Origin: Mucidula mucida
Taxonomy: Eukaryota > Basidiomycota > Agaricomycetes > Agaricales > Physalacriaceae
DNA: 64,000 nucleotides
Assembly (NCBI GenBank): GCA_015501055.1
Contig: JADNYV010000092.1
Location: 1-64,000, forward strand
Direction of reading: 5' to 3'
Part shown: positions 1-11,930 of the stretch, one piece after another
Position numbering within the stretch: position 1 is the stretch's first letter
Layout: each line of letters opens with the position of its first letter
Position numbers and translations under genes: made by a program
Notes under the pieces: model-generated
Seen by the model: the letters and a program-made list of their open reading frames with translations, nothing else
Database searches by the model: none
Told to the model about the DNA's origin: nothing

Positions 1-747
1 TCGATCATTTTGTTTCGTCTCTCGTGTGGCCAAGTTCAGCTACGGGACCGACTGTTTGACGACCTATATTCCATTCCTTTCTAGTCATCGCATGCGGTCC
101 TCCAAGGTACAACTACAACCGTCGGGAAAGCGGGTCTTGCCAGACCAGTTCTCTTCTATCCTAGCCAAGGTTAGTAGTATAGTACAACTTCACAACGATT
201 TATCACGTTCACGATACTCCAGGGTACTTCAGTGCGCGAAGAAGGCGAGTTTTCATCACGCTTTTTGAGACAGGGTCCAACAGCGAACTCGATGGAATAC
301 ACAATATCACCTATCCTCGTTTACCGTGGACCTGGGGTTGTCCCAGAGTGGCTTGATGACGATCCAGGTGTGTTCAATGTAATACACGTTGCGAGGTTTT
401 GATATGTATTGGAAAGACATGTTCTCGACGTTGTGTACGATCTATGCTGATACCTCAGCTATGGCGGGCGACCTAAAGCCCTTGACCGCACCTAGCGGGC
501 AGACTTACTATGAGCTCGCTTTTGATGTTGTTCTCCTCTTCGGTTTGACGGAGCTGAAAGCGCAGATTCGCTGGATGGAAAAGGTACTGTTTTCACTATA
601 TTCCGTCAATTGTATACTGAGGACTTTTCACGGCGTATAGGGCGAGGAGCGCAGGTATAGCACTGTGTCGTCGCGGCGTCTCTTTGTATTCACCGTTATG
701 TTAGGTCTCCTGCAGAGGTCATTTACGATGATCTTGCAGACGATTAA
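1..747 (+). CDS. Hsp70-like protein, C-terminal part (5' end outside window)
   Basis: The reading frame enters the window open and can be spliced through four short introns (170-222, 368-416, 584-640, 655-704) to a TAA at 745-747. Short pieces such as VAKFSYGT, the YADTS segment, FDVVLLFGLTELKAQ and the terminal RSPAEVIYDD match the C-terminal half of the Hsp70-like (actin-fold ATPase) proteins that are expanded in agaricomycetes. The nucleotide-binding half lies upstream of the window, so ATPase motifs cannot be checked. The exon at 641-654 is only 14 nt. No stop breaks the spliced frame, so it may be an intact gene. The family assignment rests on recalled similarity and not on a search; a role as a chaperone is not shown. 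Confidence 0.68.
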
Positions 748-1179
748 TCGTATCATTTGGCAGTTGCTACTTTCGAATGTCGAGCACGTCTTGTGATTTA
801 CCACGCTCGAGTACCTAGCCAGGCTGACAAGACCGCCCTCTACAATAACATCAAGCTAATCGTATAGGTCGGTGATCAGGCGACCATCACATCAGGCGTC
901 TCACATCCCCGTTCAGAGATTCGTGATGGAGATAAGTGGAGCTCGGGACAAAGCGAGTCATGCTCGCAGTCAATAACGTACAGAATCAGGCTAAACCGCC
1001 TTCGAAATCCGGCATGAGTTCTTGATGCCTGAGCGGAGTTTCAATGAGGCGTTATAAACCATGCTGGCCCCGCGCGCATGTCTTCCCAGGACCATAACGA
1101 CCCGAAGGTAACAGGCCTGAAAGACTGCGCCACATCCCGAGTCTTTCACGCCTGCTCCCTTCTTCCCTTCATTTAGATC
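748..1179. other. Intergenic, no gene seen
   Basis: About 430 bases separate the Hsp70-like stop from the zinc-finger start. The frames here are short and shadow-like. It presumably holds the Hsp70-like 3' end and the promoter of the first zinc-finger gene; no clear TATA box was recognised. Confidence 0.4.
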
Positions 1180-2193
1180 ATGGCTGTGACGTGCAGTCAA
1201 TGCCATCGAGCTTTCGTATCCCACAAAGCGCTCTATGACCACTGTTCAGCCAAAACTGATCATCACTTTTGTGACGATTGTAAGCGGCTCTTCATAACTG
1301 ATGAGGTTCTTCAAAAGGTAAGTGATCCTGCATCAAAAGCCAGCTGCTAAATAATTTACGGCGCACGTAGCACCGGGTCATTGCCCATCAGAGCGACTCG
1401 GAATCCGATACTGAGTCCGAACAATCAGACGAGTCCGAAGACGATAATGACACGAACTGTGCATCGTGCAAGAGGACGTTTGTTTGCAAGCAAGCCCTGT
1501 ACCAGCACTTGATCGCCAACTCAGTTCATCATTGGTGCTTCCGGTGCTGGAAGGATTTTTCGAGCGCTCAGTCCTTATCCCACGTGCGGGTTTCTACTTA
1601 TTCTACACGGAATCGAGCTGATCTTCCTCTTGCAATTACAGCACAAGACCTCGCACATTCACGGCGCCTCGCAGACCATTGTCTCCGGTGTCGGCAAGCC
1701 TGCGAGTCATCAATGTCCTCTCTGTGCGCGCGCTTTTACGACGCCTTCAGGCGTCGCGGATCATATCGAAACGGGCAGTTGTGATTCGCGGGTCACCCGC
1801 CACCACGTCACAGCTGCAGTTCATGCGCTCAAGATTCACCCCACTATATCCATCGCCCGCCGCATCGGAGGCTCTTCTCCCGACGCTGTTAAGGTGACGT
1901 CCACCTACTCCGCGACCGAGCTCGCCCTGAACCGCCGGACCGGTCAGTACGAATGCTATATCTGCCTCCAGGGATTCAGCACGTTGAAGAGCTTGAACAC
2001 GCATCTCGCGTCCGCGGCACACGATGCGAAACAGTTTAAATGCCCCCACAAAACGTGTCGGCGCAAGTTCGCCCTCATTTCTGCGCTGATTCGACACATC
2101 GAGAGCGAGGCATGCGGTTTAGCCAAGTTCCGTGCTGTGGAAAATTTTGCGCTTGGGTTGATGAATCGGTTTACGAAAATGTTGACGTTGTAG
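1180..2193 (+). CDS. C2H2 zinc-finger protein, copy 1
   Basis: Three exons (1180-1317, 1371-1583, 1642-2193), all in phase 0, give a protein of 300 residues. The N-terminus starts MAVTCSQCHRAF, with a second Cys pair in CDDCKRLF. An acidic Ser/Asp/Glu linker follows in exon 2, then Cys/His clusters CASCKRTF, CFRCWKDF, CPLCARAF, CYICLQGF and CPHKTCRRKF, each followed by one or two spaced His residues. This arrangement fits a multi-finger C2H2-type protein, probably nucleic-acid binding and nuclear. The ATG was chosen because it starts the first finger and gives clean phase-0 splicing. The next gene has the same first-exon length (138 nt) and order of fingers, so the two are tandem duplicates. 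The target or pathway is unknown. Confidence 0.8.
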
Positions 2194-2500
2194 TAATTCT
2201 CTTAGACGCTCCAAATATACTTCTTTACAAGTCCGCAATGTTAGTTTTCGTGTTTCTATTTCATGTACAATATATGTATTTGCTTCCTGAAAGTATCTTG
2301 CGCGTCTGCCGTTTTCTTTCCCACTGTTTAAACTTTATAGTTCGGCTTGTATGACCGAGCGGAGTTGGAATGCAGCCTTGACAAGCCAGACGATGACCAC
2401 ATGGCTCTTCCAAGGACCATTACAACTGGAAAGAAACAGGCTTGAAGGACTGCTCTTACACGCCACAGTTTTTCACGCCTGCTTCTTTCACCTGCATACG

Positions 2501-3836
2501 ATGGCGATACCTTGTGATCAATGTCATCGCGTCTTTACATCTTCGACCGTGCTCCATAGTCACTGCTGTGCAAAAGCGGATCACATCTACTGCGATGAGT
2601 GTAAGCGTGTGTTCCCATACGAAGCAGCGTTCCGACAGGTAAAGTGCTCCCGGAGACCTCGCTTACTCGGCTGACGGTATGCAGCATTTCAGTAGGGTGC
2701 AGCAGAAAGAATCATCTGAGGCGCAATATGGCCGCCATTCCAGGGTAAACGAACCAGTCCTGAACATCTTGACCGACCGCGGTGTCGATTTCGACATCGA
2801 TGTCGATGAATTAAGCAAGGAGATGTTTGCTGCCTTCCAGGTGCGCGGTCTTCTTCGATGATTATAGTAGTTATGTCAAAATGCCGACCGGTTTACTAAA
2901 GATTGCCATTGACGAAAGTTTGGCCGCCCACATTCAAAAGCAAGAGGAAACGCCTCGACGCGGACGAAACACATCGGTCCAAAGCCTTGGAACCTGCAGC
3001 CTCCCTAAGCGAGTGGTAGGCCCCCTCATACATATCAGAAGTATTGTTCTGAAGCATCACTGTTAGTATGCCGAATTTCCTGCCAACGATCCTCCCGGTC
3101 CCATTTATCGCGCGACGCCCGTTGAATGCCAGAGCCTACCAAGTCCTATTTCCAACGATACTCATGTCCACGATATCAGCGAGTCAGACGAGTACGAATC
3201 TGACGACGACGAGCCTTATTGCCAGTTGTGCGATAGGTCTTGGGTCCTCAAGGCGGCATTTTACCAGCACTTGCGCGTTAGCCCCGCTCATAACTGGTGC
3301 TTCGAATGCTCCAAGGACTTCGCAACCCCCCAATCCTTATTTCAGGTAGGCCTGGGTGGATTCAATGTAACCAAATTGACCTTCTTTCACAGCACAATGC
3401 GTCGCCCGTTCATACGGCCGCGCTCCAATGTCCCCGATTTTTCAAAGCGCCATCTGACGCTGCCGCCCAAAATGTCGCAGCGGAGGTTCCCACGCCCAAA
3501 CATCCTACTATTCTTTCGGGGCCAAGTTCGCCCACGCAGGCTGCCAATGGGACGCCTTCCGTCACCGAGCTCGCTTTAAATTGCCGCACAGGCAAATACG
3601 AATGCTACCCCTGTCATCGCAGGTTCGGCGCATTGTTCAGCTTGAAAGCGCATCTTGCATCGCCGGCGCATGACGCGAAGGAAGTCAAGTGTAGTTGTGG
3701 GCGCCAGTTCCCTGGAATTTCTGCCCTCACCCAGCACATCAAAAAGGATGGTTGCGGTAGGGCGAAAGTCATTACAACAGATAATGATAGACGTTCTGCG
3801 AGGCTCAACGTTGGGAAGACGTTCAAGATGTTGTAA
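2501..3836 (+). CDS. C2H2 zinc-finger protein, copy 2
   Basis: Likely five exons: 2501-2638, 2685-2840, 2902-3015, 3067-3345 and 3393-3836; all are multiples of three and keep phase 0, giving about 376 residues. The start MAIPCDQCHRVF and the segments CDECKRVF, CQLCDRSW, CFECSKDF, CYPCHRRF and CSCGRQF parallel copy 1 in order and spacing. Compared with copy 1 it has an extra low-complexity middle exon pair (2685-3015). The acceptor at 2901 is the least certain. The C-terminal half, with ATELALN-like and HLASPAHDAK blocks, is the best conserved part between the copies. It is a probable nucleic-acid-binding protein of unknown target. It is convergent with the laccase, only about 120 bases downstream. 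Confidence 0.75.
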
Positions 3837-3960
3837 CCGTAATCTCCTGGTCTTGTGTACATGTGTATGAATATCGACTTGTATTTTCGTTTTGAAATGG
3901 CAGATTTAGTGCACCAGCGGGAGGATTGAAGAAACTGATAAATACGAATAAAGAGTTTGT

Positions 3961-6402
3961 CTACTGGAACTCCTTCGGAAGCGCATTGTAAATTGGGCAG
4001 AGATCGAGATACTCTTGCTTCATTATCAGAGATTTCGGACCTTCGCGTTCCTCGTTGGGAGCCTCGGCAAACACCACGGCCAGTCCAGCTTCGAGATGCC
4101 AGTCTAAAGGTAAGAGTCAGAGATGCGTGCCTGCCCTCCGGGGAAGAAGCTTACCGATATGACAATGTAGGAACCAAGGTCCGGGATTGTCAGCGCGGAA
4201 GCGCAGGATCACAGTCGAGCCTCCAATACCAACAACGTCTATGTATGAGGGGTGAGCGACAGTGTTAAAGAGTTGTTGGTGATATGCTTACCACGCTGGG
4301 GTGGGTTGATATAGTTGGTTGGCCCATTCATACCCTGGACGATGGAGAAAGCATGGCCATGAAGATGGAAAGGACTGTGAATAAGCTGATCAATATCGCA
4401 ATTCGTATGAACAAGGGAGCCAAGTCTCACTGTGTGTGTCCTGGAGAGCGCGCATCACCAATCAGAGAGAGCGGAAAGTTGAGCCCAAAGAACTCACCAC
4501 CCGCGGATCCATGAATGACGAGCTCGACCGTTTCGTTGTACTTAAGAACATGGGTGTTTTCGTTGGGACCGAAGTCGCCCATTCCGGTAGCATTGTTGGC
4601 CATTATGTTTAATAACGTTGGAAGGTCAGGCGGAATGTAGCTTTTGTCGTTAATGGTCCACTAACGAAGGTTGTTAACCAGAGTAAGCCAAGTTACTATG
4701 AAAGCAACCCACGATACGAGATCCAGTCGTGTCGTTGACAGTTTCGGTAAAATGCAGATCAATAACGTGGTCAGCGGGCCCAGAGCCTCCAGGCGCCTCC
4801 GCGTTGAAGAGCGGTACAAGGAGGTGTTCTTCGAGGTCGTTCTTTTTCAATGCGACGAGATCCCGCTTGCCGGATGGTTCCGCGTCAGGTGCGCCTTCAT
4901 AATGAAGTACAGCTTTGACATTGTCTCCATCCACTGATACACCATAAGTTAGTGCTGATGTATAGATATCAACAGACAGACTCACAATTATCGTTGTCGC
5001 CGTCGTGATGCATTTCCATAGGGGCGTTGATCCAGTAGTTGTCGATGGGTTGGTCGGCGTTCAAAACGAAGGAGTAGCGCTGGGCGGGAAGGATTTCGAA
5101 GGAGTCGACAGTCAACGGTTCGTGACTTATGCCGTCCACCTAGTCGTGTTTCTTAGTACATACAGTAAATCAGTGCAGGCATCGCTAACCTCGATGACCG
5201 TCAATTGGTGGTCTGCGATCGAGAAGGTGAATTGGCCGTAGCCAGAAATGTTAATGCAGCGGAAACGGTAGCGCTTTCCGGCGACGACGTTGATACGGGA
5301 CCAGTCAACGTTTGGTCCACCCTATCGGGATGCTTAACAAGGACGACATAAATAACAGCGTCACTTACCACATATCGCCCTTTGCCATTGATGACTCCAC
5401 TGTCGGCAATCTGCTGGGAGTTGGTATCAAGACTCGTCAGTAAATCTGACACGTACAGGCTCATGGAAGGGCTTTTCGTGTAGGTACTTCTCGGAGAGGC
5501 CGACTGATGACTACAGATGATTCAGTTCTCGAAAAATGTAGCTTTTAACTACAAGGACGAACCGGATGATACCAGTCAGCCAGGGTTATGACTGTTGACT
5601 CGTCGTCAACGTCGTAGAGGCTCAAATGAGGGTCCTCGGGATCTACATACGCCGAAATGTTGGCACGCATCAAAGAAAAAGTATCCTCAAGCATACCGTA
5701 AACAACAAGGGCCCTGGAAAACCAATATAGTCAATTTAGTGGTCGAGTAAAACCATAGCGATGCACTGACCCGCGAAGTCCGTCGATATACTGTGATGAC
5801 AGATGGCTATGGTACCAGAAAGTACCGGCTTGACCGTTTAGCGGAACTGGTGAAGGAAAAGTTCAGACACATTCAACGTACTAGAGAGAAGACTCACTGT
5901 CGTAAGTATAGGAATGACCGGGAGAGATGGGACACTGATTGACGAAGGCAGCTACAGGAGATCAGCTTTACAGCACTCATGAAGTTTCAAGAAAGACACT
6001 TACGTCCGTCTTCGGAAGCGGTTCGCATTTGGAACTGAAGGCGCATGGTAAGAAATTGCACAATGCGGATTCTGTAATACATACCAAACCGTGCCAGTGG
6101 ATGGTCAGACTACGCCTATTGAACGTATGAGCATAAGTATGAGAACAAGCTTTAAAAACTTCGCCATACCGCATCGTCGGGTCGGTCAAGAGGTTATTCG
6201 TCGTGATGTGCAGGACGTCGTCCTTGTTCGCCTGAATCAGTGTACCGGGATAAATACCGTTGACGATGACTCCAGCGCGCTGGAAGCCATCTGGAGCAAC
6301 AACGTCGTTGGCTACGTCAAAGACGTAGTTGACATCGGCGGCCCAAGCGAGAGATGCAAGACGAGAGGCGAGCAGGACGAAAGCCACAGTAAGACTGAAC
6401 AT
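3961..6402 (-). CDS. Laccase (multicopper oxidase), secreted
   Basis: The gene encodes a p-diphenol:oxygen oxidoreductase that oxidises phenols while reducing O2 to water. It starts [21 protein letters not shown], a clear signal peptide, and is split by many short introns. All four copper motifs can be spliced: L1 HWHG followed by ASEDG and NQCPI; L2 [17 protein letters not shown]3 THPFHLHGH; L4 [17 protein letters not shown]3 is correct only if a 10-nt micro-exon (4431-4440) is included. The residue at the usual type-1 axial position is Leu, as in many fungal laccases of mid to high redox potential (family knowledge). The C-terminus ends LPKEFQ just before the TAG at 3961-3963. No frame lesion was seen, so it is probably functional in lignin or phenolic chemistry outside the cell. 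Confidence 0.92.
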
Positions 6403-6456
6403 CTCGGAGTGACAGGAGAAGTGTCCGATGAAGAAGTTGGATGACCACCGTCAGGC

Positions 6457-6463
6457 TTTTATA
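6457..6463 (-). promoter_or_regulatory. TATA box of the laccase gene
   Basis: TATAAAA on the minus strand lies about 55 bases upstream of the laccase ATG, a plausible distance for a short 5' leader. This is positional evidence only. Confidence 0.5.
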
Positions 6464-7231
6464 CGCGACTTCATGCCTCATCCCTTGCAGCGCCAAGAAC
6501 ATCTGGAGGTCGCGAACACCATCATGCGCGCCAAGGTGAGAGTTACACGACGCTGACTGCACAACCAATATGGCTCATGTTCCTATCGAAAGGTCAAATG
6601 AGAGTAACAGGGCGGAGAACAGATTCTTACTGAATGACGGGTTCTACGGTGACTTCAATTTGCTCACACCACCGGTTACCGCACAGGGGTTTGTAGAAGT
6701 CCGCCCCAACTTGTAAGGGAACAAGGATGGTTTTCTTGCTTCAGATTGACTCATAGTCGAAAGCCCAGACAGACGGCTTGTTAGTAGTCGTGGTACTCGT
6801 CGAGGGGACTACGTGAATAGAATCGTTCCGCTGCACAAATGCCTCTAATTTCCATGTACGCGATGCGCGCTGGATTTTTGTCGGCTATCATCAGACCTGC
6901 ACAAGAAATCGCGAGAGATTTTTGCTTTATGGGGTCCTATAGGCAGGTAAATACCTCATAGGAGTTCTTGCCGACATTAAGGAGAGATATGAGCAACCGA
7001 GAACCGTAAACGGAAACGAAGACGATGGTCGGAAAGAAAGCAATATGCGCCATCAATCGTGCCTGGACCTGAATCAACAGTGCGCCATCAATTGTTAACA
7101 CCTGGCCTAACACATCAGAACTCTTCGTCAACAGAGGTTCGTGGGACGCAAAAGTGGACGAAGAGAAGCTGCCGTCTTCAGACGGTATGATTCGTGCTAG
7201 TATCTAAACGGTACGGAAATAGTCGCTGAGT
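6464..7231. other. Intergenic, laccase promoter region
   Basis: About 770 bases between the laccase TATA box and the end of the F-box gene, both on the minus strand. No convincing coding exon was found. It should contain the upstream control region of the laccase. Confidence 0.4.
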
Positions 7232-8831
7232 CTAAGTACTCAAATATCCGCATGTCCCTTGAAAATTATAGGTATCCGTTGAAGTCTTTGTCAAGACCGC
7301 AATGTATCCAAACTGTCCGTGCGCTCCGACTTGTAACGTCAACGGTCTTGCATCGAACGTCCCTTGATAAAGGTAGCACTGAACCTCCGTTCTCAAGTCG
7401 TCCGATAGACGTGTTGATCCTTCTCGGACAAGGAATGTAATGCGCCGCAGGTGTGGCCAGCACGGGAGTGCGCCGAGGACCTGTTGCTGGAAACCAAAGA
7501 ACCATTATTATAGACAGCATGCAGTGAAAGTATAGGCTGACGCGTACAATTATCTTCCTCGTTGTCATCCGGTCCACGGCGGGATAGCCGTCTACGTTGG
7601 TCATGGGGATGTCGATATCCATTAAGTTATGCCAGGTCTGAATCATCGTAACCGTCTGAAAATTCAGACACCACACATCCCCTCCGACTCTGAGGTTGGC
7701 TAAAGTCTCGCCATGATTATCAAGGGCGTGGAACAGAGTATCGTTCTGTTGGGTTGGTACGCCGATTATTGAGAGACTTTTGAGGCCAGAATACGACGTG
7801 ATATATGTCACGAAGCCGGGCGAAATACTTTCGATGTTAATGTCGTGCAGCTGTACATCCTCGTGCTTGAGCACCAACCAAAAGGATTTCGGTACATCTA
7901 CCCCAGCGCATATTGTCAGGGATTTAAGTTGGTAAAAGCGAGGAGGAAGTTCTGCATGTCGAAGAGAGATTCCGCCTGACAACGCCAGGGATTCGATAGG
8001 AGGTGTGCCGTCGCACCGAAGCAGAGTGTGCAACTCGACGTCGTCATCAATGGATAGATCCTTGGTCCAAACCTTGCACAGATCTAGGAGGATGAGCTGA
8101 GGACTGCTTGAGATGAGCTCGACTAGTATAACACGGTTTCCATCTGTGAGTGGGTGATGAATTTTCAAGGATCGTAGATTACGAAGGCGGCAGAGAGAGG
8201 GAGGAAGAGGAGAGTACGAAAAAATGGAGAGGTGGGCAAGCTGTGGGAGACCAACAAGCGATGGCATGACGGATTCGAAGAGATCCACTTCTCCTCCGTA
8301 ATCGTCCAGTACCGTTCCTGCGAGGAACCTAAACAAAAATAACCAAGGGAAGAAATGATATGAGCTGCAAAGCTTACTTCACGCTTCGAACCCCAATAAG
8401 ATGTGGTACGACGGCGATCAAGGTTTCCTTTAACTCTTTTGTGGCCTTCCTTCGCCACCCGTCGTCTTTGTTTTCCCTCAAAGTGAGAAAACGGGGTTGT
8501 AATTTAGTCCAAAGTGCGCGCTTTGGGGGCGGAGCGGTCAGCGCAGGGTGTATTTCAAGGACTGAGATTCTTGTGGCAAGAGGAGCGCTCGCGAGATGCT
8601 TGAGGAAGAGCATCCCGGATTGAAATCTCTTGTTGACGAAGTAAGACTGCCAGGTATACCCGTTGACCCGGAAAGTCTGAAAAAGCCTTTGCTCGGGAAT
8701 AAAGGCGAGACACCGATGTGTTAGACGTAGCGCTTTTAAGGATCGTACATCGAGCTGCACAGTTTGAGTAAGTACAGGTCAAGCATGCAGATTACATCGA
8801 GAATTTCGTTGGGTAGGGTAGTGATAATCAT
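7232..8831 (-). CDS. F-box / leucine-rich-repeat-like protein
   Basis: The ATG at 8831 gives MIITTLPNEILD, the start of an F-box helix. A 41-nt intron then joins to LDVRSLKALRLTHR, completing a short F-box (LP.EIL ... LKALRLT). A second intron near 8337-8373 leads to a long exon with irregular leucine-rich segments such as LPQLAHLSIFSYSPLPPSL, LRNLRSLKI, FYQLKSLTI and YSGLKSLSI. A third intron (about 7500-7560) joins the last exon (QQVLGALPCWPHLRRITFL), which ends at 7232-7234. F-box proteins normally bind Skp1 through the F-box and recruit substrates to an SCF ubiquitin ligase through the LRR. The frame is open throughout. The layout parallels the gene at 21.8-23.2 kb, so the two are likely distant paralogs. 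Confidence 0.7.
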
Positions 8832-9395
8832 GACGGTAAGAACAAGAGTCCTTCAATACGTGGACGTCCAATCACTACGCGATCACGCCAAGATGGGGGC
8901 TGTGTTTAGGGTTGCCACGTTGGGGTCCACGTGGCGGTGGCGGCTACAGCGACCGCACAGAACACAACACCTCTTCCCATTTCACCTCTGTAGGCCGTCC
9001 GTACAGATCAGGAGTCAACTATGTAACAATATCTGCCCCTGACCCCTCTTGGAATTGAAGGTTATCGATGGTGTCAGTCAGATGCATCCTCTTTGAATGG
9101 ACTCAGTGCATTTTGACGCGTTGCTATTATCCGCTAGCGCCTTGGACGTCCGTTCAACGTGTGAGGTACAGTCATCACTGACTTCACAGGTCACCATTGT
9201 TTTCAAGTCCCGCTTCTTACATTGCTCTCTAGAACCTCCTCCAGCCGAATTTGTCGTAGTGTAGAGTGCATATCATCTTTTTCTTTGTAAGAGGCTCAAA
9301 GAGGAGCAGGATATCTGGATGTACGTTATGGATAGGTGCGGGGATTAGATACAGCATATCGGTATCAGTATGGCTAGTACTTGTCCTACACTCTA
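8832..9395. other. Intergenic, no gene seen
   Basis: About 560 bases, presumably the promoter of the F-box gene and the 3' flank of the next pseudogene. Nothing coding was recognised. Confidence 0.35.
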
Positions 9396-11459
9396 TCATA
9401 CCGCAAGGTCGTTGACTGCCTGTGAAACTGTAGTGCCTAAGTCCTTCAACGTACGCCGCAAATTCTCATCCTGTACGGAGACAAGGAGATTTCGACCAGC
9501 CCACTGATCTGAAAAGCCTTTCTGGAGGCCTTCACCATCTTGCGATAGTCCGCCAAATCCATGTGCTCTTTCGCATAAGAACCATTGGACATTGCACTAA
9601 TCGTATTCTTCGTGCGTGATTAACGTCGCAACACTTGGGGGATCTGCAAGAGATGGCCATGGTACACTCATTAACGTGAGTGGCTGTTCCTCCGAAAAGC
9701 GAATCTTGGTGAACTCGTCCAAGACTGACTGGAAGCGACTCAATGCCGTTTTCCGATGCCATCGGACCTCTCCCGGCCATATGCCGTAGTCGCGGGCTGA
9801 GCATCTGGCTCGCTCAGCTTCGGTTGCCCGGCGCCACCGATCCTGCCTGAGAACTTCTTCCTCTCGCGCTCGCTTTTCCGCTTGCGCTCCCTCTTCTCCT
9901 GGAGCATCCGCTCTTCTTCTGCGCGTCTCAGACGTTCCTCAGCTGCGGTGCGTTCTGCTTCAGCACGTCTTTTCTCTGCTGCTAGTTCTCTCGCCTCCTC
10001 AGCTTGTCTCCGCTTCTCCGCTTCCTCCCGCTGCTTTCGCTCATGCTCAAACTTTTTCCGAGCCGCCTCAGCTTTGAGCGCATCGGCCCTCCTCCTCTCC
10101 TCTTCCGCCTTCCTTTGTTGTTCTGCTGCTTCGCGTTGCCTCTGCTCGATCTGCCGCTGAATCCGGGCCTCCTCAGCCGCCCTGGCCTTCTCTGCTTTCG
10201 CCATCTTTTCCATGTACTTCCTGGTAGCTTCTCGCATTGCTTCTTCCTCCTCTTCCTTCTCCACACGCTCTCTCTGTTGTTTGGCGGTCTCCCACAGTGG
10301 GCGATCGAGCTCCATGCCAAGGATTTTGCAGCGCGATTCCGTCCAGCTTCAGGTCACGACTAAGAATGTCGGCCTGGTCATTCAGATCTGTGACCTCTGC
10401 GAGTAAGGTGCCTTCCCTATCATTCGCCTCGTGAAGTTCAGACCTCAAGCGAGCGACCTCCTCCGCAGCGCGATGCGACTCCTGTTGGGCCATTGCAAGT
10501 CGGTCCAAAACATCGTTCATCGCCTGCTCTAGTTCGACCGCGCGCGCTTCAAGGCTGGTTTCCCGTGCAGCCGTAATGTCCAACTTCGCCAGCATTTCAC
10601 GGACTTGACTCTCGTTCACGCGTAGTTGGACGGTGAGTTCAATGACTTGGTTTGTGACAAGGTCCTTCTCGCTACCGAGCTCCGCCAGCTGCATCTTCAA
10701 TACCCCATTTTCCTTATCCAAAATGCCCAGTTTTTCCTTCAGCTCTGCTAGGTGTATCCCCATTGTCCGCTTTGTCTCCTCGCCAAGGTCAGTCCGTGCG
10801 ATCGCCTCATCGCGTTCCGTCTTTTATTCACGGACGGTGGTGGAGTATTCGGTATTGGTCGCGTTAAGCGTGTCGAGCTGAGCCTGAAGATTGTCTTTGG
10901 AAGCCATCGCAGAGGACAACTGCGTAGACAAATCAATGTTCGCCTGCACCAGATCATCGCGTTCGATTCCTAGAGCAGTCAAAGAGGACTGTAAGACCTG
11001 GCCCTCTTCTCGCATTCGTCGTTCAGTGTTCACCCTCTCCTTTACCATGGCATCGCTATCCGCCTGCAGGCGCTGCACCTGCGTCACCAGGTCCGCTGTC
11101 TTATCGAGGAGGATCTGCTTATCGTCACAGAGGCCATTCAGCTGGTTTGAGAGGCTCGATATCTCGGTGACCAACGCGTCCTTGAGCAGGGCAGCATTGT
11201 AATCGCGCTCCTCGCGTGTTCGCAGGTCCCGCGAAAGCTCTTTCTGGGCACAAATCAGAGCGTCGCGGTCCGTTTCAGCAGCGCGCTGCGCAGATTCCGC
11301 ATCATCGACACGCTTGAGCAGGCGCGAGATGGTGATCATGTCGCTGAGGCGAGGTTTATGCCGGGATACAACAGGCGCATCATGCGATTTACTTTCATGG
11401 GGCAAGGAAGTGGGGAGAGATGCAAATGCTGCGGCGTTTGGACAATGAAAGGTGAAGTC
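9396..11459 (-). pseudogene. Coiled-coil protein with J-domain-like end, copy 1 (broken)
   Basis: Read on the minus strand, three long open stretches in different frames form one ancestral protein. The order is: a start segment with SDMITISRLLKR, a long heptad-rich coiled coil, a very charged KEEEEEAMREA/EAEKRR region, and a C-terminal tail (DQWAGRNLLVSVQDE, TVSQAVNDL). The tail resembles agaricomycete proteins that end in a J-like HPD-W motif, but HPD itself is deleted here. Lesions are an in-frame TAA at 10824-10826, a +1 shift near 10330-10345 compared with copy 2, and at least one indel near 9515. Copy 2 (12.7-15.0 kb) gives the alignment. The 5' end is uncertain, since no good ATG was found upstream of 11405. 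With three independent breaks it is most likely dead. Confidence 0.65.
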
Positions 11460-11928
11460 GAGCGGGTAGGGGGTATCAAGGACTCCATGTCGGCATCATA
11501 CTGTAGTTCGACAGATTAATCTATCATATGAATACGAATTAAGCGAGTTCACGGACCAAATCGCTAGAATGCCAGTCGTCTTTCCCCTGTCCAGGCTGCA
11601 TGGTACCGTCGACTTATTTGCGACTTTCATGTGAGATAGATCCGAAGCGACTGCTTTTCCAAACGTTCGCCAAGTTCAGAGGCTGGCCGATGCCCAAGGC
11701 CCCGCCGTACTTCTTGTCATTGGTCATGCCATCTTGTAAGAAGTTGAACATTGTCAAGGATCAAAAGTGGGATCACACACCGGAGGTCAACTTGCCCTCA
11801 AATAGAGCTGTTACAAACATTTCAATGCGAGGGCGGAAACGCGTCGCGTTCGAATATAGTGGTTGCTAATAGTAAGAGACAAGACGCGCTTCGCCCTGGT
11901 TTCGTGACTTGATCAGGTGTGACAAGAT
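11460..11928. other. Intergenic, no gene seen
   Basis: About 470 bases between the coiled-coil pseudogene and the MITE. No supportable exon. Confidence 0.35.
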
Positions 11929-11930
11929 TA

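Noticed and set aside
9882..10406. Plus-strand frames rich in Ser, Leu and Phe
   Set aside because: Antisense of the Lys/Glu/Arg-rich coiled coil on the minus strand; composition is a mirror effect.
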